A model generated the notes under the pieces. It made no database searches. It worked only from the letters and a program-made list of their open reading frames with translations, and was not told the origin of the DNA. Positions 20,640 through 31,941 of a stretch of DNA of 64,000 bases are shown in pieces. The stretch is from Flavobacteriaceae bacterium (lineage in GTDB: Bacteria; Bacteroidota; Bacteroidia; Flavobacteriales; Flavobacteriaceae). Position numbers and translations under genes: made by a program. The DNA lies in NCBI GenBank assembly GCA_021647985.1, contig JAKITQ010000001.1, positions 62,001 to 126,000 of the forward strand. The letters run 5' to 3'. Positions within the stretch are counted from its first letter, which is position 1. Every line of letters starts with the position of its first letter.

Positions 20640-23600
20640 ATGAAAAATATCTTTCTCATAGTCGCATTTTTAGTAATAGTAATTTCTTGTCAAAAAAAAC
20701 AATCAGAAAGTAAGATTGATACGAAAGTAAAACAGTTTACAAAAATTGTTTCAACTAAATCTAACATCGATTTTAAAAATTCGGTAACTGAAAATAAGTA
20801 TTTTAATTTCTTAAATTACCCATATATATATAATGGTGGAGGTGTTGCTGTTGGCGATATCAATAATGATGGATTGGTAGATATTTATTTTTCGTCTAAC
20901 CAACATGCTAATAAACTCTATTTAAATAATGGAGATTTTGTTTTTGATGATATCACTGAAGCTGCAAAAGTAAAAGATGACAAAGGTTGGACTACTGGAG
21001 TTTCTATGATTGATATTAACAATGATGGATGGTTGGATATTTATATTTGTAAATCAGGCGCTTTAGAGGATATTGAACTTAGGAAAAACAAACTTTTTAT
21101 CAATCAAAAAGACAATACTTTTAAAGAATCCGCAAAAGAATATGGATTAGATTTTTATGGATTTTCTGTTCAAGCATATTTTTTTGATATGGATAATGAT
21201 GGTGATTTAGATATGTATTTGGTGGAGCACCTTGTTGATTTTAGACAAAGTGTAAAAATAGATTTAGGAAAAGATAAAAAATATGACTACGATGGTTCAG
21301 ATCAATTATTTAGAAATGATGATGGCAAGTTTACCAATGTTACGAATGTATCGGGTATTGTAAACAAAGCATGGGGCTTGAGTGCTTCAATCGGAGATTT
21401 TAACAACGATGGTTGGATGGATGTTTTTGTGGCGAATGATTTTTATCAAGGAGATAATTTATATATAAACAATCAAAACGGAACATTTACCGATGAAATT
21501 TTAACGCGATTCAATCATATTTCTAATAACAGTATGGGTTCTGATTTTGCCGATATCAACAATGATTTACATCCAGATTTGATAGTGTTAGATATGCTGG
21601 CAGAGGATCATATTAGAGGTAAAACGAACATGGCATCTATGAATACCAAAAGTTTTAATATGATAGTAAATTCTGGATATCATCATCAATATATGGCCAA
21701 TGTGCTGCAATTAAATAATGGTAACGGAAGTTATAGTGAAATTAGCTTTTTAGCTGGAATAGCAAAGACGGATTGGTCTTGGGCCCCGCTAATTGCCGAT
21801 TTTGATAACGATGGTTTTAAGGATGTATTTGTAACTAACGGAATTGAAAAAGATATTTCTAATCAAGATTTTAAAGCTCAAATGCGACAGAATGTAATGC
21901 GTCGTAAAAAGGTGAGTCTTAAAAAAGCCATAGCGATGATGCCTTCTGAAAAATTACAGAATTATATTTTTAAAAACAATGGTGATTTAACATTTAGTAA
22001 TAATTCAAATGCTTGGGGAATTACAGAAAAAATTAATTCTAACGGAGCTTCCTATGCCGATTTAGATAACGATGGAGATTTGGATTTGATCCTCAATAAT
22101 ATGGAGGATGAGGCAAGTGTGTATCAAAACAATGCTACCCAAAATTATATTCAGATACAATTAAAAGGGTCTGATAAAAATCTCTTAGGAATTGGTGCTA
22201 AAGTGGTGGTGCAAACCAAAGATATTAGTCAGTTACAAGAAGTATATTTATCACGTGGATATCAATCTTCGATAGATCCTAAATTGACTTTTGGTATTGG
22301 AAAAGATCAAATCATAGAATCTATAAAGGTTGTATGGCGGAACAATAAATTTTCTGAATTGAATAATATTGTGGTTAATCAGTTATTAGAGATTGATTAT
22401 AAAAATTCAAAAGAGATTATCACGAAAAAAAAGAAAATAAAGCCATATCTCGAAAAAGTAAGTCCTATAGATTTGGAAATAACTTATAAACATGAGGAAA
22501 ATGTTTTTGATGATTTTAAAAAACAAATTCTATTGCCGCATTCCCAATCTACAAATGGCCCATTTATAGCTTCTGCTGATATAAATAAAGATGGCTTAAC
22601 AGATTTTTTTGTTGGAGGAGCTCTTGGTCAGGCAGGAGAATTATATCTCCAAAAAGAAAATGGGAAATTTCAAAAACAATTTTTCGATACTTTTAATAAA
22701 GATAAGGCATTTGAAGATTTAGGTGTTCTATTTTTTGATAGTGATGGTGATGGCGATCAAGATTTGTATGTGGTAAGCGGTGGTGCAGAACGCCCTTATC
22801 AAAGCAAAATGTACCAAGATAGATTGTATTTAAACGATGGGAAAGGAAATTTTAAAAGAGATTTAAATGCTTTACCAGAAATGTTGACAAGTGGTCAAGT
22901 GGTCATTGCCAATGATGTAGATAACGATGGCGATTTAGACCTTTTTGTTGGAGGAAGAGTGATACCTGATAAATACCCGTATTCTCCAAAGTCTTATTTG
23001 TTAATCAATGAAAATGGAGTCTTTAAAAATAAAACCAAAGAGTTTGCCAAACAATTTGAAAAAATGGGGCTCATTACGGATGCTATATTTTCGGATTATG
23101 ACAATGACGGTGATGAAGATCTAATTGCTGTAGGCGAATGGACAAAAATTCAGGTTTATGAAAATAATCAAGGTAATTTTCGGAAAAAAGAACTCCCAGA
23201 TTTGAATAAAACATCTGGTTTATGGTTTTCAATTGAGCAAAAAGATATGGATGGTGATGGTGATATGGATTATTTTGTTGGTAATTTAGGATTAAATTCT
23301 AAGTTTAAAGCAAAACCAGATAAACCATTTCAAATATTCTGTGATGATTTTGATAAAAATGGAACTTATGATATTATATTAACGAATAATTATAAAGGTA
23401 AATTGGTGCCTTTGAGAGGAAAAGAATGTACATCGCAGCAAATACCCGCTATCAATAATAAATTTAAAACATTTAATGATTTTGCTAAAGCGGATATGAA
23501 TACAATATTTGGTGAACAAAATTTGAAGAATGCCTTACATTTATCTGCAAATATTTTTTACAGTATTTATCTAGAAAATAAAGGAGGAGGCGAATTCAAT

Positions 23601-23915
23601 ATAGTAAAATTACCCAATGCGCTACAGATATCTCCAATAATGGATTTCGATTTTCTAGATATGAACCAAGACGGCATTGATGAAATAATAGCTATTGGTA
23701 ACATGTATAATACAGAAGTTGAAACTGTGCGATACGATGCTTCTTATGGAAATGTATTGCAATTTAATCAAGGTAAATTTAACGTGCTACCTTATACAGA
23801 AACCGGTTTTAGTATAAAAGGTGATGCCAAAAACTTACATATAATCGAGAATCCTTTAAAAAATAAAATTCTACTTATATCAAGGAATAATCAAAGTGTC
23901 TTGATTTTTAATTAA
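20640..23915 (+). CDS. VCBS/FG-GAP repeat, ASPIC/UnbV-type secreted lipoprotein
   Basis: Lipobox VIVISCQKK; many D-x-[DN]-x-DG repeats (VGDINNDGLVDIYFSSN, FFDMDNDGDLDMYLVEH); start taken at internal ATG 20640. Confidence 0.88.
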   Translation: MKNIFLIVAFLVIVISCQKKQSESKIDTKVKQFTKIVSTKSNIDFKNSVTENKYFNFLNYPYIYNGGGVAVGDINNDGLVDIYFSSNQHANKLYLNNGDFVFDDITEAAKVKDDKGWTTGVSMIDINNDGWLDIYICKSGALEDIELRKNKLFINQKDNTFKESAKEYGLDFYGFSVQAYFFDMDNDGDLDMYLVEHLVDFRQSVKIDLGKDKKYDYDGSDQLFRNDDGKFTNVTNVSGIVNKAWGLSASIGDFNNDGWMDVFVANDFYQGDNLYINNQNGTFTDEILTRFNHISNNSMGSDFADINNDLHPDLIVLDMLAEDHIRGKTNMASMNTKSFNMIVNSGYHHQYMANVLQLNNGNGSYSEISFLAGIAKTDWSWAPLIADFDNDGFKDVFVTNGIEKDISNQDFKAQMRQNVMRRKKVSLKKAIAMMPSEKLQNYIFKNNGDLTFSNNSNAWGITEKINSNGASYADLDNDGDLDLILNNMEDEASVYQNNATQNYIQIQLKGSDKNLLGIGAKVVVQTKDISQLQEVYLSRGYQSSIDPKLTFGIGKDQIIESIKVVWRNNKFSELNNIVVNQLLEIDYKNSKEIITKKKKIKPYLEKVSPIDLEITYKHEENVFDDFKKQILLPHSQSTNGPFIASADINKDGLTDFFVGGALGQAGELYLQKENGKFQKQFFDTFNKDKAFEDLGVLFFDSDGDGDQDLYVVSGGAERPYQSKMYQDRLYLNDGKGNFKRDLNALPEMLTSGQVVIANDVDNDGDLDLFVGGRVIPDKYPYSPKSYLLINENGVFKNKTKEFAKQFEKMGLITDAIFSDYDNDGDEDLIAVGEWTKIQVYENNQGNFRKKELPDLNKTSGLWFSIEQKDMDGDGDMDYFVGNLGLNSKFKAKPDKPFQIFCDDFDKNGTYDIILTNNYKGKLVPLRGKECTSQQIPAINNKFKTFNDFAKADMNTIFGEQNLKNALHLSANIFYSIYLENKGGGEFNIVKLPNALQISPIMDFDFLDMNQDGIDEIIAIGNMYNTEVETVRYDASYGNVLQFNQGKFNVLPYTETGFSIKGDAKNLHIIENPLKNKILLISRNNQSVLIFN

Positions 23916-24068
23916 AATCATTTGGCGATAAAATATGATTTTCAACTTTATAAATATTGGTAATGGTGCCAAAAACAGTTGGTATTTTTCTCAATAATAT
24001 ATTATACAAATCAAGTCGTTTAAAGGTTTTTTATGCCTTTGATCAATTTTTTTATTTCACCTTAAAAA

Positions 24069-24089
24069 ACCACCTGCTTTGCAGGTGGT
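24069..24089 (-). terminator. Rho-independent terminator for clpB
   Basis: Perfect 9-bp stem ACCACCTGC-ttt-GCAGGTGGT; T run on the minus strand. Confidence 0.8.
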
Positions 24090-24118
24090 CATGTTCTGAC
24101 GGCTTCACCTGAATTTCA

Positions 24119-26707
24119 CTACTTATTTCTAAATACCAGTTGGTCATCAAAAGCATCTAGTAAAATATGACTTTTAGCCGTAATTTTACCAGCAAGAATT
24201 TCTTTAGATAACTCATTCAACACTTCTCTTTGAATAACTCTTTTAATAGGTCTGGCTCCAAATTGTGGGTTGTAACCTTTATCAGATAAGCTTTTTATAG
24301 CTTCCTCTGTAGCCGAAAAAACGATATGCTTTTCTTTTAGCATTTTAGTCAACCCTTGCAATTGCAATTTTACAATTTGAGAAACTTCTTCTCTGTTTAA
24401 AGGAGTAAACATGATTATTTCATCAATACGATTTAAAAATTCTGGACGAATTGTTTTTCGCAGTAATTCCATAACACCTTCTTTGGTATTTTTAATAACA
24501 TCATCACGATTATCCATATCTATATTTTCAAAATTCTCCTGAATAATATGGGCACCCATATTAGAGGTCATTATTATAATCGCATTTCTAAAATCTGCAA
24601 CCCTACCTTTATTATCCGTTAATCTTCCTTCGTCTAAAACTTGCAATAAAATATTAAAAGTATCGGGATGCGCCTTTTCTATTTCATCCAATAAAATTAC
24701 GGAATAAGGTTTTCTTCTAACCGCTTCTGTTAATTGACCGCCTTCTTCATAACCTACATAGCCTGGAGGTGCTCCAATTAATCTACTTACCGCATGTCTT
24801 TCTTGATATTCACTCATATCAATTCTAGTCATGGCATTTTCATCATCAAATAAATAATCAGCTAATGCTTTAGCGAGTTCGGTTTTGCCAACACCAGTTG
24901 TTCCCAAAAATAAGAAGGAGCCAATAGGTTTTTTATCATCTTGTAACCCTGCTCTAGATCTCCTAACTGCGTCAGAAACAGCTTCTATTGCCTCTTCCTG
25001 GCCAACAACTCGTTTGTGCAATTCATCTTCTAATTGCAATAATTTAACACGATCACTTTGTAACATTTTTTGTACAGGTATACCTGTCCATTTTGCTACA
25101 ACCTCTGCAATATCTTCGCTAGTAACTTCTTCTTTGATCAAAGAATTCTCTTGATTTTTTTCTAATTCAATTTGAAACTGTTCTAATTTTTCTTCAGCAT
25201 CTTTGATTTTTCCGTATCTTAATTCAGCTACAAGTCCGTAATCACCATCTCTCTCGGCTCTTTCGGCATCGAGTTTGAATTTTTCAATACTTTCCTTAAC
25301 GGATTGCACTTGGTCTACAGCTTCTTTTTCACTAGTCCATTTGGCATTTATTTCATTCCTTTTTTCTTTTATATTAGCCAATTCTTCATGTAGACTTTTC
25401 AATTTATTTTTATCATTTTCTCGCTTAATCGCTTCAATTTCAATTTCTAGCTGCATAATTTTACGGTCTAAAACATCTAGCTCTTCTGGTTTTGAGTTGA
25501 TTTCCATTCGCAATTTTGCCGCAGCTTCATCCATTAAATCAATAGCTTTATCTGGTAAAAACCGATCAGAAATATAGCGTTGAGAAAGTTCAACCGCCGC
25601 AATTATTGCACTGTCTTTAATTTGTACTTTATGGTGTGTTTCGTATTTGTCTTTGATACCACGTAAAATAGAAATAGCGCTTTCTGTATCTGGTTCGTCC
25701 ACTTTAACTTTTTGAAAACGTCGTTCTAAAGCTTTGTCTTTTTCAAAATATTTTTGATATTCATCAAGTGTTGTTGCACCAATTGCTCTTAATTCGCCTC
25801 GAGCTAGGGCGGGCTTTAATATATTTGCCGCATCCATAGCTCCTTGTCCGCCTCCTGCACCTACAAGTGTATGTATTTCATCAATAAACAATACAATTTC
25901 TCCTTCTGATGCAATTACTTCTTTAACTACCGATTTTAATCGTTCTTCAAACTCACCTTTGTATTTTGCACCTGCAATTAATGCACCCATATCCAAAGAG
26001 TAAATGGTAATATTTTGTAGATTTTCGGGTATATCTCCTTTAACAATTCTGTGTGCTAATCCTTCTGCAATAGCAGTTTTACCCGTACCGGGTTCACCAA
26101 TTAATATTGGATTATTTTTGGTACGACGAGACAATATTTGTAAGATTCTTCTAATTTCTTCATCTCGTCCAATTACAGGATCTAATTTTCCATCATTGGC
26201 AAGTTGATTTAAGTTTTTGGCAAATTTATTTAAGGAATTATAAGTTTCTTCTGCACTTTGTGAAGTAACTTTATTTCCTTTTCGCAATTCTTCAATGGTA
26301 TTCAATAGATCTTTTTCATTGATTCCGTTGTCTTTTAAAAGTTGTGTAGTTGCTCCTTTTGAGTTTAAAATGGCTAATATTAAATGCTCTAAAGAAACAT
26401 ATTCATCTTTCATTTTTTTAGCAACATTACTTGCATCGATAAGCATTTTATTTGCATTTTTAGAAAGCATTAAATCACCTCCATCAACTTTAGGAAAGCT
26501 TTTTATAATACTTTCTAAGGTTTGTTTGAATAAGTCGATATTAACACCAAGTTTATTAAGAATAAAAGGTGTTACGTTTTCATCAATTTCAAATACACCT
26601 TTTAAGATATGTGCATTTTCAATTTGTTGTTGACCAAAGCCTTGTGCAATTTGCTGCGCTTTTTGTACTGCTTCTTGGGATTTTATAGTGAAATTATTAA
26701 AATTCAT
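24119..26707 (-). CDS. clpB: ATP-dependent chaperone ClpB
   Basis: [90 protein letters not shown]. Confidence 0.98.
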   Translation of the reverse strand: MNFNNFTIKSQEAVQKAQQIAQGFGQQQIENAHILKGVFEIDENVTPFILNKLGVNIDLFKQTLESIIKSFPKVDGGDLMLSKNANKMLIDASNVAKKMKDEYVSLEHLILAILNSKGATTQLLKDNGINEKDLLNTIEELRKGNKVTSQSAEETYNSLNKFAKNLNQLANDGKLDPVIGRDEEIRRILQILSRRTKNNPILIGEPGTGKTAIAEGLAHRIVKGDIPENLQNITIYSLDMGALIAGAKYKGEFEERLKSVVKEVIASEGEIVLFIDEIHTLVGAGGGQGAMDAANILKPALARGELRAIGATTLDEYQKYFEKDKALERRFQKVKVDEPDTESAISILRGIKDKYETHHKVQIKDSAIIAAVELSQRYISDRFLPDKAIDLMDEAAAKLRMEINSKPEELDVLDRKIMQLEIEIEAIKRENDKNKLKSLHEELANIKEKRNEINAKWTSEKEAVDQVQSVKESIEKFKLDAERAERDGDYGLVAELRYGKIKDAEEKLEQFQIELEKNQENSLIKEEVTSEDIAEVVAKWTGIPVQKMLQSDRVKLLQLEDELHKRVVGQEEAIEAVSDAVRRSRAGLQDDKKPIGSFLFLGTTGVGKTELAKALADYLFDDENAMTRIDMSEYQERHAVSRLIGAPPGYVGYEEGGQLTEAVRRKPYSVILLDEIEKAHPDTFNILLQVLDEGRLTDNKGRVADFRNAIIIMTSNMGAHIIQENFENIDMDNRDDVIKNTKEGVMELLRKTIRPEFLNRIDEIIMFTPLNREEVSQIVKLQLQGLTKMLKEKHIVFSATEEAIKSLSDKGYNPQFGARPIKRVIQREVLNELSKEILAGKITAKSHILLDAFDDQLVFRNK

Positions 26708-26777
26708 AATTCTTATTTTTAAAGTTCAAATTATGAATATCAAAATGTATTCCAATGGTAAGATCACAAAAAAATAT

Positions 26778-26819
26778 GTCAAAAAGTCTGTTATTTAAGG
26801 CATTAGCTGACTTTTTGAC
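26778..26819. repeat. Perfect 11-bp inverted repeat GTCAAAAAGTC-N20-GACTTTTTGAC between DUF3817 gene and clpB
   Basis: Arms 26778-26788 and 26809-26819; T-rich tract follows on the minus strand, so it may be a terminator. Confidence 0.7.
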
Positions 26820-26854
26820 GGATTAACAGATTAGATTTGGAAATATTTTACTGA

Positions 26855-27136
26855 TTATTTAACTTTTACAAAGTATTTCTTATCTGCATAAAAAGTTCCG
26901 AAAGGAATAACAGATGCCAATAGAATTATTATAAAGGCTTTATTTTTCCATTGGTATTCAGGTCTAATGAAAAATGCTAGTAGTACATAGGCTATAAAAA
27001 AGACACCATGTGGCATGCCCAAGGATTTAACTAAAATGTCATTATTACCAAAATATTTTAATGGGACAGCAATAAAAAGCAATAATAAAAATGAAATCCC
27101 TTCCAAATAACTAATAATTCTAAATATATTTTTCAT
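26855..27136 (-). CDS. DUF3817-family membrane protein
   Basis: RIISYLEGISFLLLLFIAVPLKYFG...LGMPHGVFFIAYVLLA. Confidence 0.8.
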   Translation of the reverse strand: MKNIFRIISYLEGISFLLLLFIAVPLKYFGNNDILVKSLGMPHGVFFIAYVLLAFFIRPEYQWKNKAFIIILLASVIPFGTFYADKKYFVKVK

Positions 27137-27287
27137 TCTAAATATTTGTAAAAATGTTTGTATTTAACATTGTATTTTTTGAAAACAGTTAGCGTGCTTT
27201 TCTGTTTTCAAATTTATAATTTAAATCTTTGATTAATAATAAAGTCTTAATTCGTAATTTATAATTCAAAATTAAACGAAGTGTTGT

Positions 27288-28298
27288 TTATAGATCTAAA
27301 CTATTTAAAAGTTTTTTTAAATTAGGGTTTGATGGGCGAGGAGCATTCGCATCATAAATATTGCCTTCTTTATCTATTAAAATAAATCGCGGTATGCCTT
27401 GTATGTTATAAGCTCTTACAAAAGTAGAATTCCAATCTTTGTCGGCCATAATTTGTACACCTTGAAGTTGTTCATCTTTTACCATTTTAAGCCATTTGTC
27501 TTTGTGTTCCATCTTGTCAATAGACATACTTAAAATTACTAGGTCAGTATCTTTGTATTCCTCATCCAATTTCTTTAAAAATGGTATTTCACGTTTGCAA
27601 GGACCACACCAGGTTGCCCATACATCGATATAAACATATTTACCTTTAAAATCATCTAAAGATACATTTTTACCATTGGTATCAGGGTAATTAAATTTTG
27701 GAGAAGGCATTCCTTTTTTAAATGCGGTATAATTTGCATTTTCTTTTTTATAATTAGATTGGTAAAATTCAATTAATTTGATATTATTTTCTTTTTCTAA
27801 TTTGAGTACTTCAGGGTCTACATCATCAAATTCAACCAATAAGTCATCTAATTTTTGACTTACCTCCATCATTCGATTATCGAAAGTATCTTTATCTAAC
27901 TCGAATACTGATTTGTAATTATCTAATTTTTCATTTTTAACAAATTGTAATTTTTTAGTTAAATAATTATTTGTACTGGCTCCTTCACCTTCAAATTGGA
28001 TAGAATTAGGGAAATCATTACTATCAAAATTTAGAATAACATCATAACCATTTCTCAAATAAATAATAGATTGTTTGCTCGCATCATTAAATCCGTGAAA
28101 ACCATCAGTAACTTTTAGTGTGTCTTTAAAAGTTCCATCTTTATTAATTTTTATATCTTTTTTGAATTTTTTACCCATAATGGTAAGTATTTCAGAGTCT
28201 GAATTTGTAATTTTCCCTTGAAAACTCACATAATCTTTAGGTTCGTTTTTACATGAAAACAACACAAACGCAATAATAAGTAATAGAAATTTTTTCAT
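27288..28298 (-). CDS. TlpA/thioredoxin-like lipoprotein disulfide reductase
   Basis: Lipobox VLFSCKNE; GKYVYIDVWATWCGPCKREIP. Confidence 0.88.
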   Translation of the reverse strand: MKKFLLLIIAFVLFSCKNEPKDYVSFQGKITNSDSEILTIMGKKFKKDIKINKDGTFKDTLKVTDGFHGFNDASKQSIIYLRNGYDVILNFDSNDFPNSIQFEGEGASTNNYLTKKLQFVKNEKLDNYKSVFELDKDTFDNRMMEVSQKLDDLLVEFDDVDPEVLKLEKENNIKLIEFYQSNYKKENANYTAFKKGMPSPKFNYPDTNGKNVSLDDFKGKYVYIDVWATWCGPCKREIPFLKKLDEEYKDTDLVILSMSIDKMEHKDKWLKMVKDEQLQGVQIMADKDWNSTFVRAYNIQGIPRFILIDKEGNIYDANAPRPSNPNLKKLLNSLDL

Positions 28299-28673
28299 TA
28301 GATTTTTTTAATTTTGAAATCATGCAAATTTATACTTTTCACATGAATTAATTTAGATGTTTGTGTTAAAACCAGAGTTTGACCTAAGAGTTAATTTGCA
28401 GAAAACAAAAAAAAGATGAGATTTGAAGTGAAAAAATCGAATAATAACCAGTTATATGAAATTTTTTCACGAAAAAGATTGTCTTTTTTTGTTTTCCCAT
28501 CGGATTTGATGAATTTTTTCCAATTTTAGTCAATTTTTTTCAAACTAACCCATTAGTCCTTTTAAAATTTACCTTCAAATTGAATAAAAATTCATTTAAA
28601 CTGCAAACAAATATTAGATCGAAATCAGGTTTAAACAAAGTTAAAAATTAATATATATTCGGTTTGGACGTAA

Positions 28674-28707
28674 AAAAGCCATTTTTATTACTATAAAAAT
28701 GGCTTTT
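28674..28707 (-). terminator. Rho-independent terminator-like hairpin
   Basis: Perfect 15-bp stem AAAAGCCATTTTTAT-tact-ATAAAAATGGCTTTT downstream of the 28724 CDS. Confidence 0.7.
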
Positions 28708-28723
28708 AGTTTTTCATTTAACC

Positions 28724-30106
28724 TTAAATTTCAAGATCATTGAAGGTTTCAATTAATTTATCGGAAGACGGTCTTGGTGCATTCGCATTGACTATATTTC
28801 CTTCTGGATCTATCAATATAAATCTAGGAATACCCATAATTCCGTAATCACTTACAAAATCAGATTTCCAGTCGTTCGGTGCAAATAACTGAATGCCTGA
28901 CAATTCTTTTTCTACAACCATGGTTCTCCATTTGTCATAATCTTTTTTCTTGTCAATGCTCATGCTAACAAAAGCAATATTTTTATTACGATACTTTTCT
29001 TCAGTAGATTTTAATGCAGGAATTTCAGCGATACAAGGACCACACCAGGTAGCCCAAACGTCTATATATACATATTTTCCTTTAAGGTCGTCTAAGGATG
29101 TTGTACCTCCTTTAAAATTTTCATATACAGTAAATTTAGGCGATAATTTACCTTTGCTGAGCTTTATAAGTTTATTATATTTATCTGTAATATCTTTTTT
29201 ATGTGCTTCATCTGTAGAGCTGGCCATAAATGTGTCAAAGTATTTTTGTAAATCTGAGGTATAAGAAATGCCATATTTAGCCGCACCAAATAAAAGAAAT
29301 TCTTTTATTTTTGGAGATTTTACTTCTTTTGATACTACATTTAATAAAGCTATGTCATCTTCAATATCTTTCTCTTTCGCTAGTTCACTTCCTTTTTGTC
29401 TATAATAAGTTGTTATATACCTTTTATAGGTAGGTATTTGTAATAAGTTTTCATCTTCCAAATTAAGGTCTTTTTCAAATGCATAAAAGTTGTCTGATGC
29501 ATTATAGGTTTGATCTTTTGAAATATATCTTTTATAGGGTTCATGCAATTGCAAGTTTGCCGCCCATCCGTAAGTAATAGAAGCTTGTTCAAGCGCCTTA
29601 AAGTCACGGTCTAAATTTTGTTGTTTATTTAAATAATCGGTATGTAATACTTTGAGAGAGTCCATTTTAGAAACATATTCAGCTTCATCCAAAGTTCCTA
29701 AGTATTGGTACGAATTTAATTTCCCTAAAGCTTCTTTATTCAAGTAAACTTGAGCCAAATAATTGTTTTCTTCGCTTCCATTTCCCAAATAATTTACAGA
29801 TTCATCAAATTCTTTGGTGTCTAATTTTAATTGTAAATTATACCCTGGTTTTAAATAAAAAGCTGACGTTTCATTACCATATTTAAAGGTATAATAGCCA
29901 GTATCTAAATTGTGAATAGTATCAGAAAAGGTGCCATTTTCAAGTACTGTAATTTCTTTTATTTCTTTTTCGCTGTTGCGGACGGAAAGTTTACCGCCAT
30001 CTATGTTTTCAATTTTACCGCTAAATAAAACATATTTAACTTGATCTTCTTCCTTGGAACAAGAAATTATTGAAAGTGCAATTATTACAAAAAATATTTT
30101 TTTCAT
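28724..30106 (-). CDS. TlpA/thioredoxin-like lipoprotein disulfide reductase
   Basis: Lipobox SIISCSKEE; GKYVYIDVWATWCGPCIAEIP; paralogue of 27288..28298. Confidence 0.88.
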   Translation of the reverse strand: MKKIFFVIIALSIISCSKEEDQVKYVLFSGKIENIDGGKLSVRNSEKEIKEITVLENGTFSDTIHNLDTGYYTFKYGNETSAFYLKPGYNLQLKLDTKEFDESVNYLGNGSEENNYLAQVYLNKEALGKLNSYQYLGTLDEAEYVSKMDSLKVLHTDYLNKQQNLDRDFKALEQASITYGWAANLQLHEPYKRYISKDQTYNASDNFYAFEKDLNLEDENLLQIPTYKRYITTYYRQKGSELAKEKDIEDDIALLNVVSKEVKSPKIKEFLLFGAAKYGISYTSDLQKYFDTFMASSTDEAHKKDITDKYNKLIKLSKGKLSPKFTVYENFKGGTTSLDDLKGKYVYIDVWATWCGPCIAEIPALKSTEEKYRNKNIAFVSMSIDKKKDYDKWRTMVVEKELSGIQLFAPNDWKSDFVSDYGIMGIPRFILIDPEGNIVNANAPRPSSDKLIETFNDLEI

Positions 30107-30199
30107 TATTAAGAATTAATGTTAGTTTTCAAAAATAATATTAAAATTTAAATGGACAATCTTTTTGGATCTAATTCTTCTTTTGTTGGAAATTTATAT

Positions 30200-31927
30200 T
30201 TATTCCACTTTAATTATTTTACTAATGGAAACTGGTAAACCATTTTCATTAAACCCCTCAATACAAATTTCAAAATCACCTTTTAGATCTGATGTATAAA
30301 AAGAATAACTAGAATCTTTATTTAAATTAAAATTTGGTTCCCACACCAACTGTGACCTATAATCGGGTATTCTATCTAAGTTATTACTTGAATCATAAAC
30401 TTGATTAAAATATTTCTTTTTTTCTATGGGTTTGAAGAGTTTTATCTTTTTTCCAACATGCATTACTGGTAGTTTATTGTAATTACCATCAAAGGTTTCT
30501 AAGAGTATGATTCCTTCAAAAACTTGCGATCCATATACATATTGTTCATTTACAAGACTGATTTTTTTAATACTACTCGATTTAGAATTGACAATATCAT
30601 TGTGATTTTGTACAAAAATACCATCAACCAATAACAATGATTTTAAACTCGACTCTACATTATCATCATATACTCTAACATGAATGAAAAAATCTTCTTT
30701 AGATTTTCTGATGGAAGCTTGTTCAATTACTTCTAAAATAGTTTCTTTAACCGTTGAAAATCTAGTATAATCATCGAGTATATATTCGTAAGTAGGTTTG
30801 TTAAAAAATGGAGGTGTAATTTTAATATTTACCAAGCTGTCTTGTTTAACATCAGCATAGGCATTTTCTATTTGATTTGATATACTATGTTGTAATATTA
30901 ATTTATCAATAGCTGGAGTTATGATAAATTGTTCAAAATTTAATGTGCTATAATCTAATGCAGCAGGTTCTGTAAAGTTAAAATCATATTGATCTTTATG
31001 CTTATCAATAATTTGAATTAGAGCATTTTTATTTTCATATTCTCTTATTAAATTGAAATAAAAAACACCTAATTTATTTGTATTGGACACTTTAAATATA
31101 TAATTTTTACCAGGTATTGATAGTGCTACTTTTATATTTTCAGCTGGTTTATTAGTATCTTTAAAAAACACTTTCCCCATAAGCATTTCTCCTCTTAACT
31201 CAGGAATTACAATGTTTGATTTATTTGTATTTGTTCGAATATTTTCTTTTTGAGAATTAGATATAGCAAATTGTATGGCTGTATTTCTTTTTGGTGTTTT
31301 TAAAGGTTCTATTTTTTTTACTGAAATTGAATAATTACCTTTTGTAGAATTCATAAGATCATCAAGTGCAATGGTTACTTTATCTCTTGATCCGAACGTC
31401 GTTCCATTAGTGTTCAATTTTGAAATTGACTTGTCAATTTTACCTTTTTCAAGAGTTACAGTTTTTACACTAACCTCTTTCTCGTTTGGAAGTATATTTT
31501 TTTGATCACTTTGAAAAGGGTTTATAATACTAATGTCATTTTGGTAAAAATTATCTATGCTTGTATTTTTCATCCATTGGGTATAGGCAATAATTTTATA
31601 ATTTCCTGATAGTACTGAGCTTGGTATAAAAAAATCACCTTGTCCAACACCATAATCAAGAGTAATTTTATGTTTAAAAATTTCATTACTTTCACTATTC
31701 ACCAGTACAACATAAGCAATTTTGCTAAAATCACTCAATTTATCGGTTACGTCATTCAAACAATATACTTTGTAGTAGATGTATTCACCAGTTAGAAAAA
31801 ACGTATCATTGTGATGTAAATAGATTTTCTCTTGCGGAATTTTAATAGGCTCTATTGCATTTATAGTTTGACTATAAGAATAAATATGAATAGATACTGC
31901 AATAATAAACAAAATTGTTTTTTTCAT
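30200..31927 (-). CDS. Secreted macroglobulin (MG2-like) or carboxypeptidase-regulatory-like protein
   Basis: Signal peptide MKKTILFIIAVSIHIYSYSQ; QEKIYLHHNDTFFLTGEYIYYKVYCLN pattern; same operon as DUF4249 and TonB receptor. Confidence 0.55.
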   Translation of the reverse strand: MKKTILFIIAVSIHIYSYSQTINAIEPIKIPQEKIYLHHNDTFFLTGEYIYYKVYCLNDVTDKLSDFSKIAYVVLVNSESNEIFKHKITLDYGVGQGDFFIPSSVLSGNYKIIAYTQWMKNTSIDNFYQNDISIINPFQSDQKNILPNEKEVSVKTVTLEKGKIDKSISKLNTNGTTFGSRDKVTIALDDLMNSTKGNYSISVKKIEPLKTPKRNTAIQFAISNSQKENIRTNTNKSNIVIPELRGEMLMGKVFFKDTNKPAENIKVALSIPGKNYIFKVSNTNKLGVFYFNLIREYENKNALIQIIDKHKDQYDFNFTEPAALDYSTLNFEQFIITPAIDKLILQHSISNQIENAYADVKQDSLVNIKITPPFFNKPTYEYILDDYTRFSTVKETILEVIEQASIRKSKEDFFIHVRVYDDNVESSLKSLLLVDGIFVQNHNDIVNSKSSSIKKISLVNEQYVYGSQVFEGIILLETFDGNYNKLPVMHVGKKIKLFKPIEKKKYFNQVYDSSNNLDRIPDYRSQLVWEPNFNLNKDSSYSFYTSDLKGDFEICIEGFNENGLPVSISKIIKVE

Positions 31928-31941
31928 AATTTTAAAATTAA

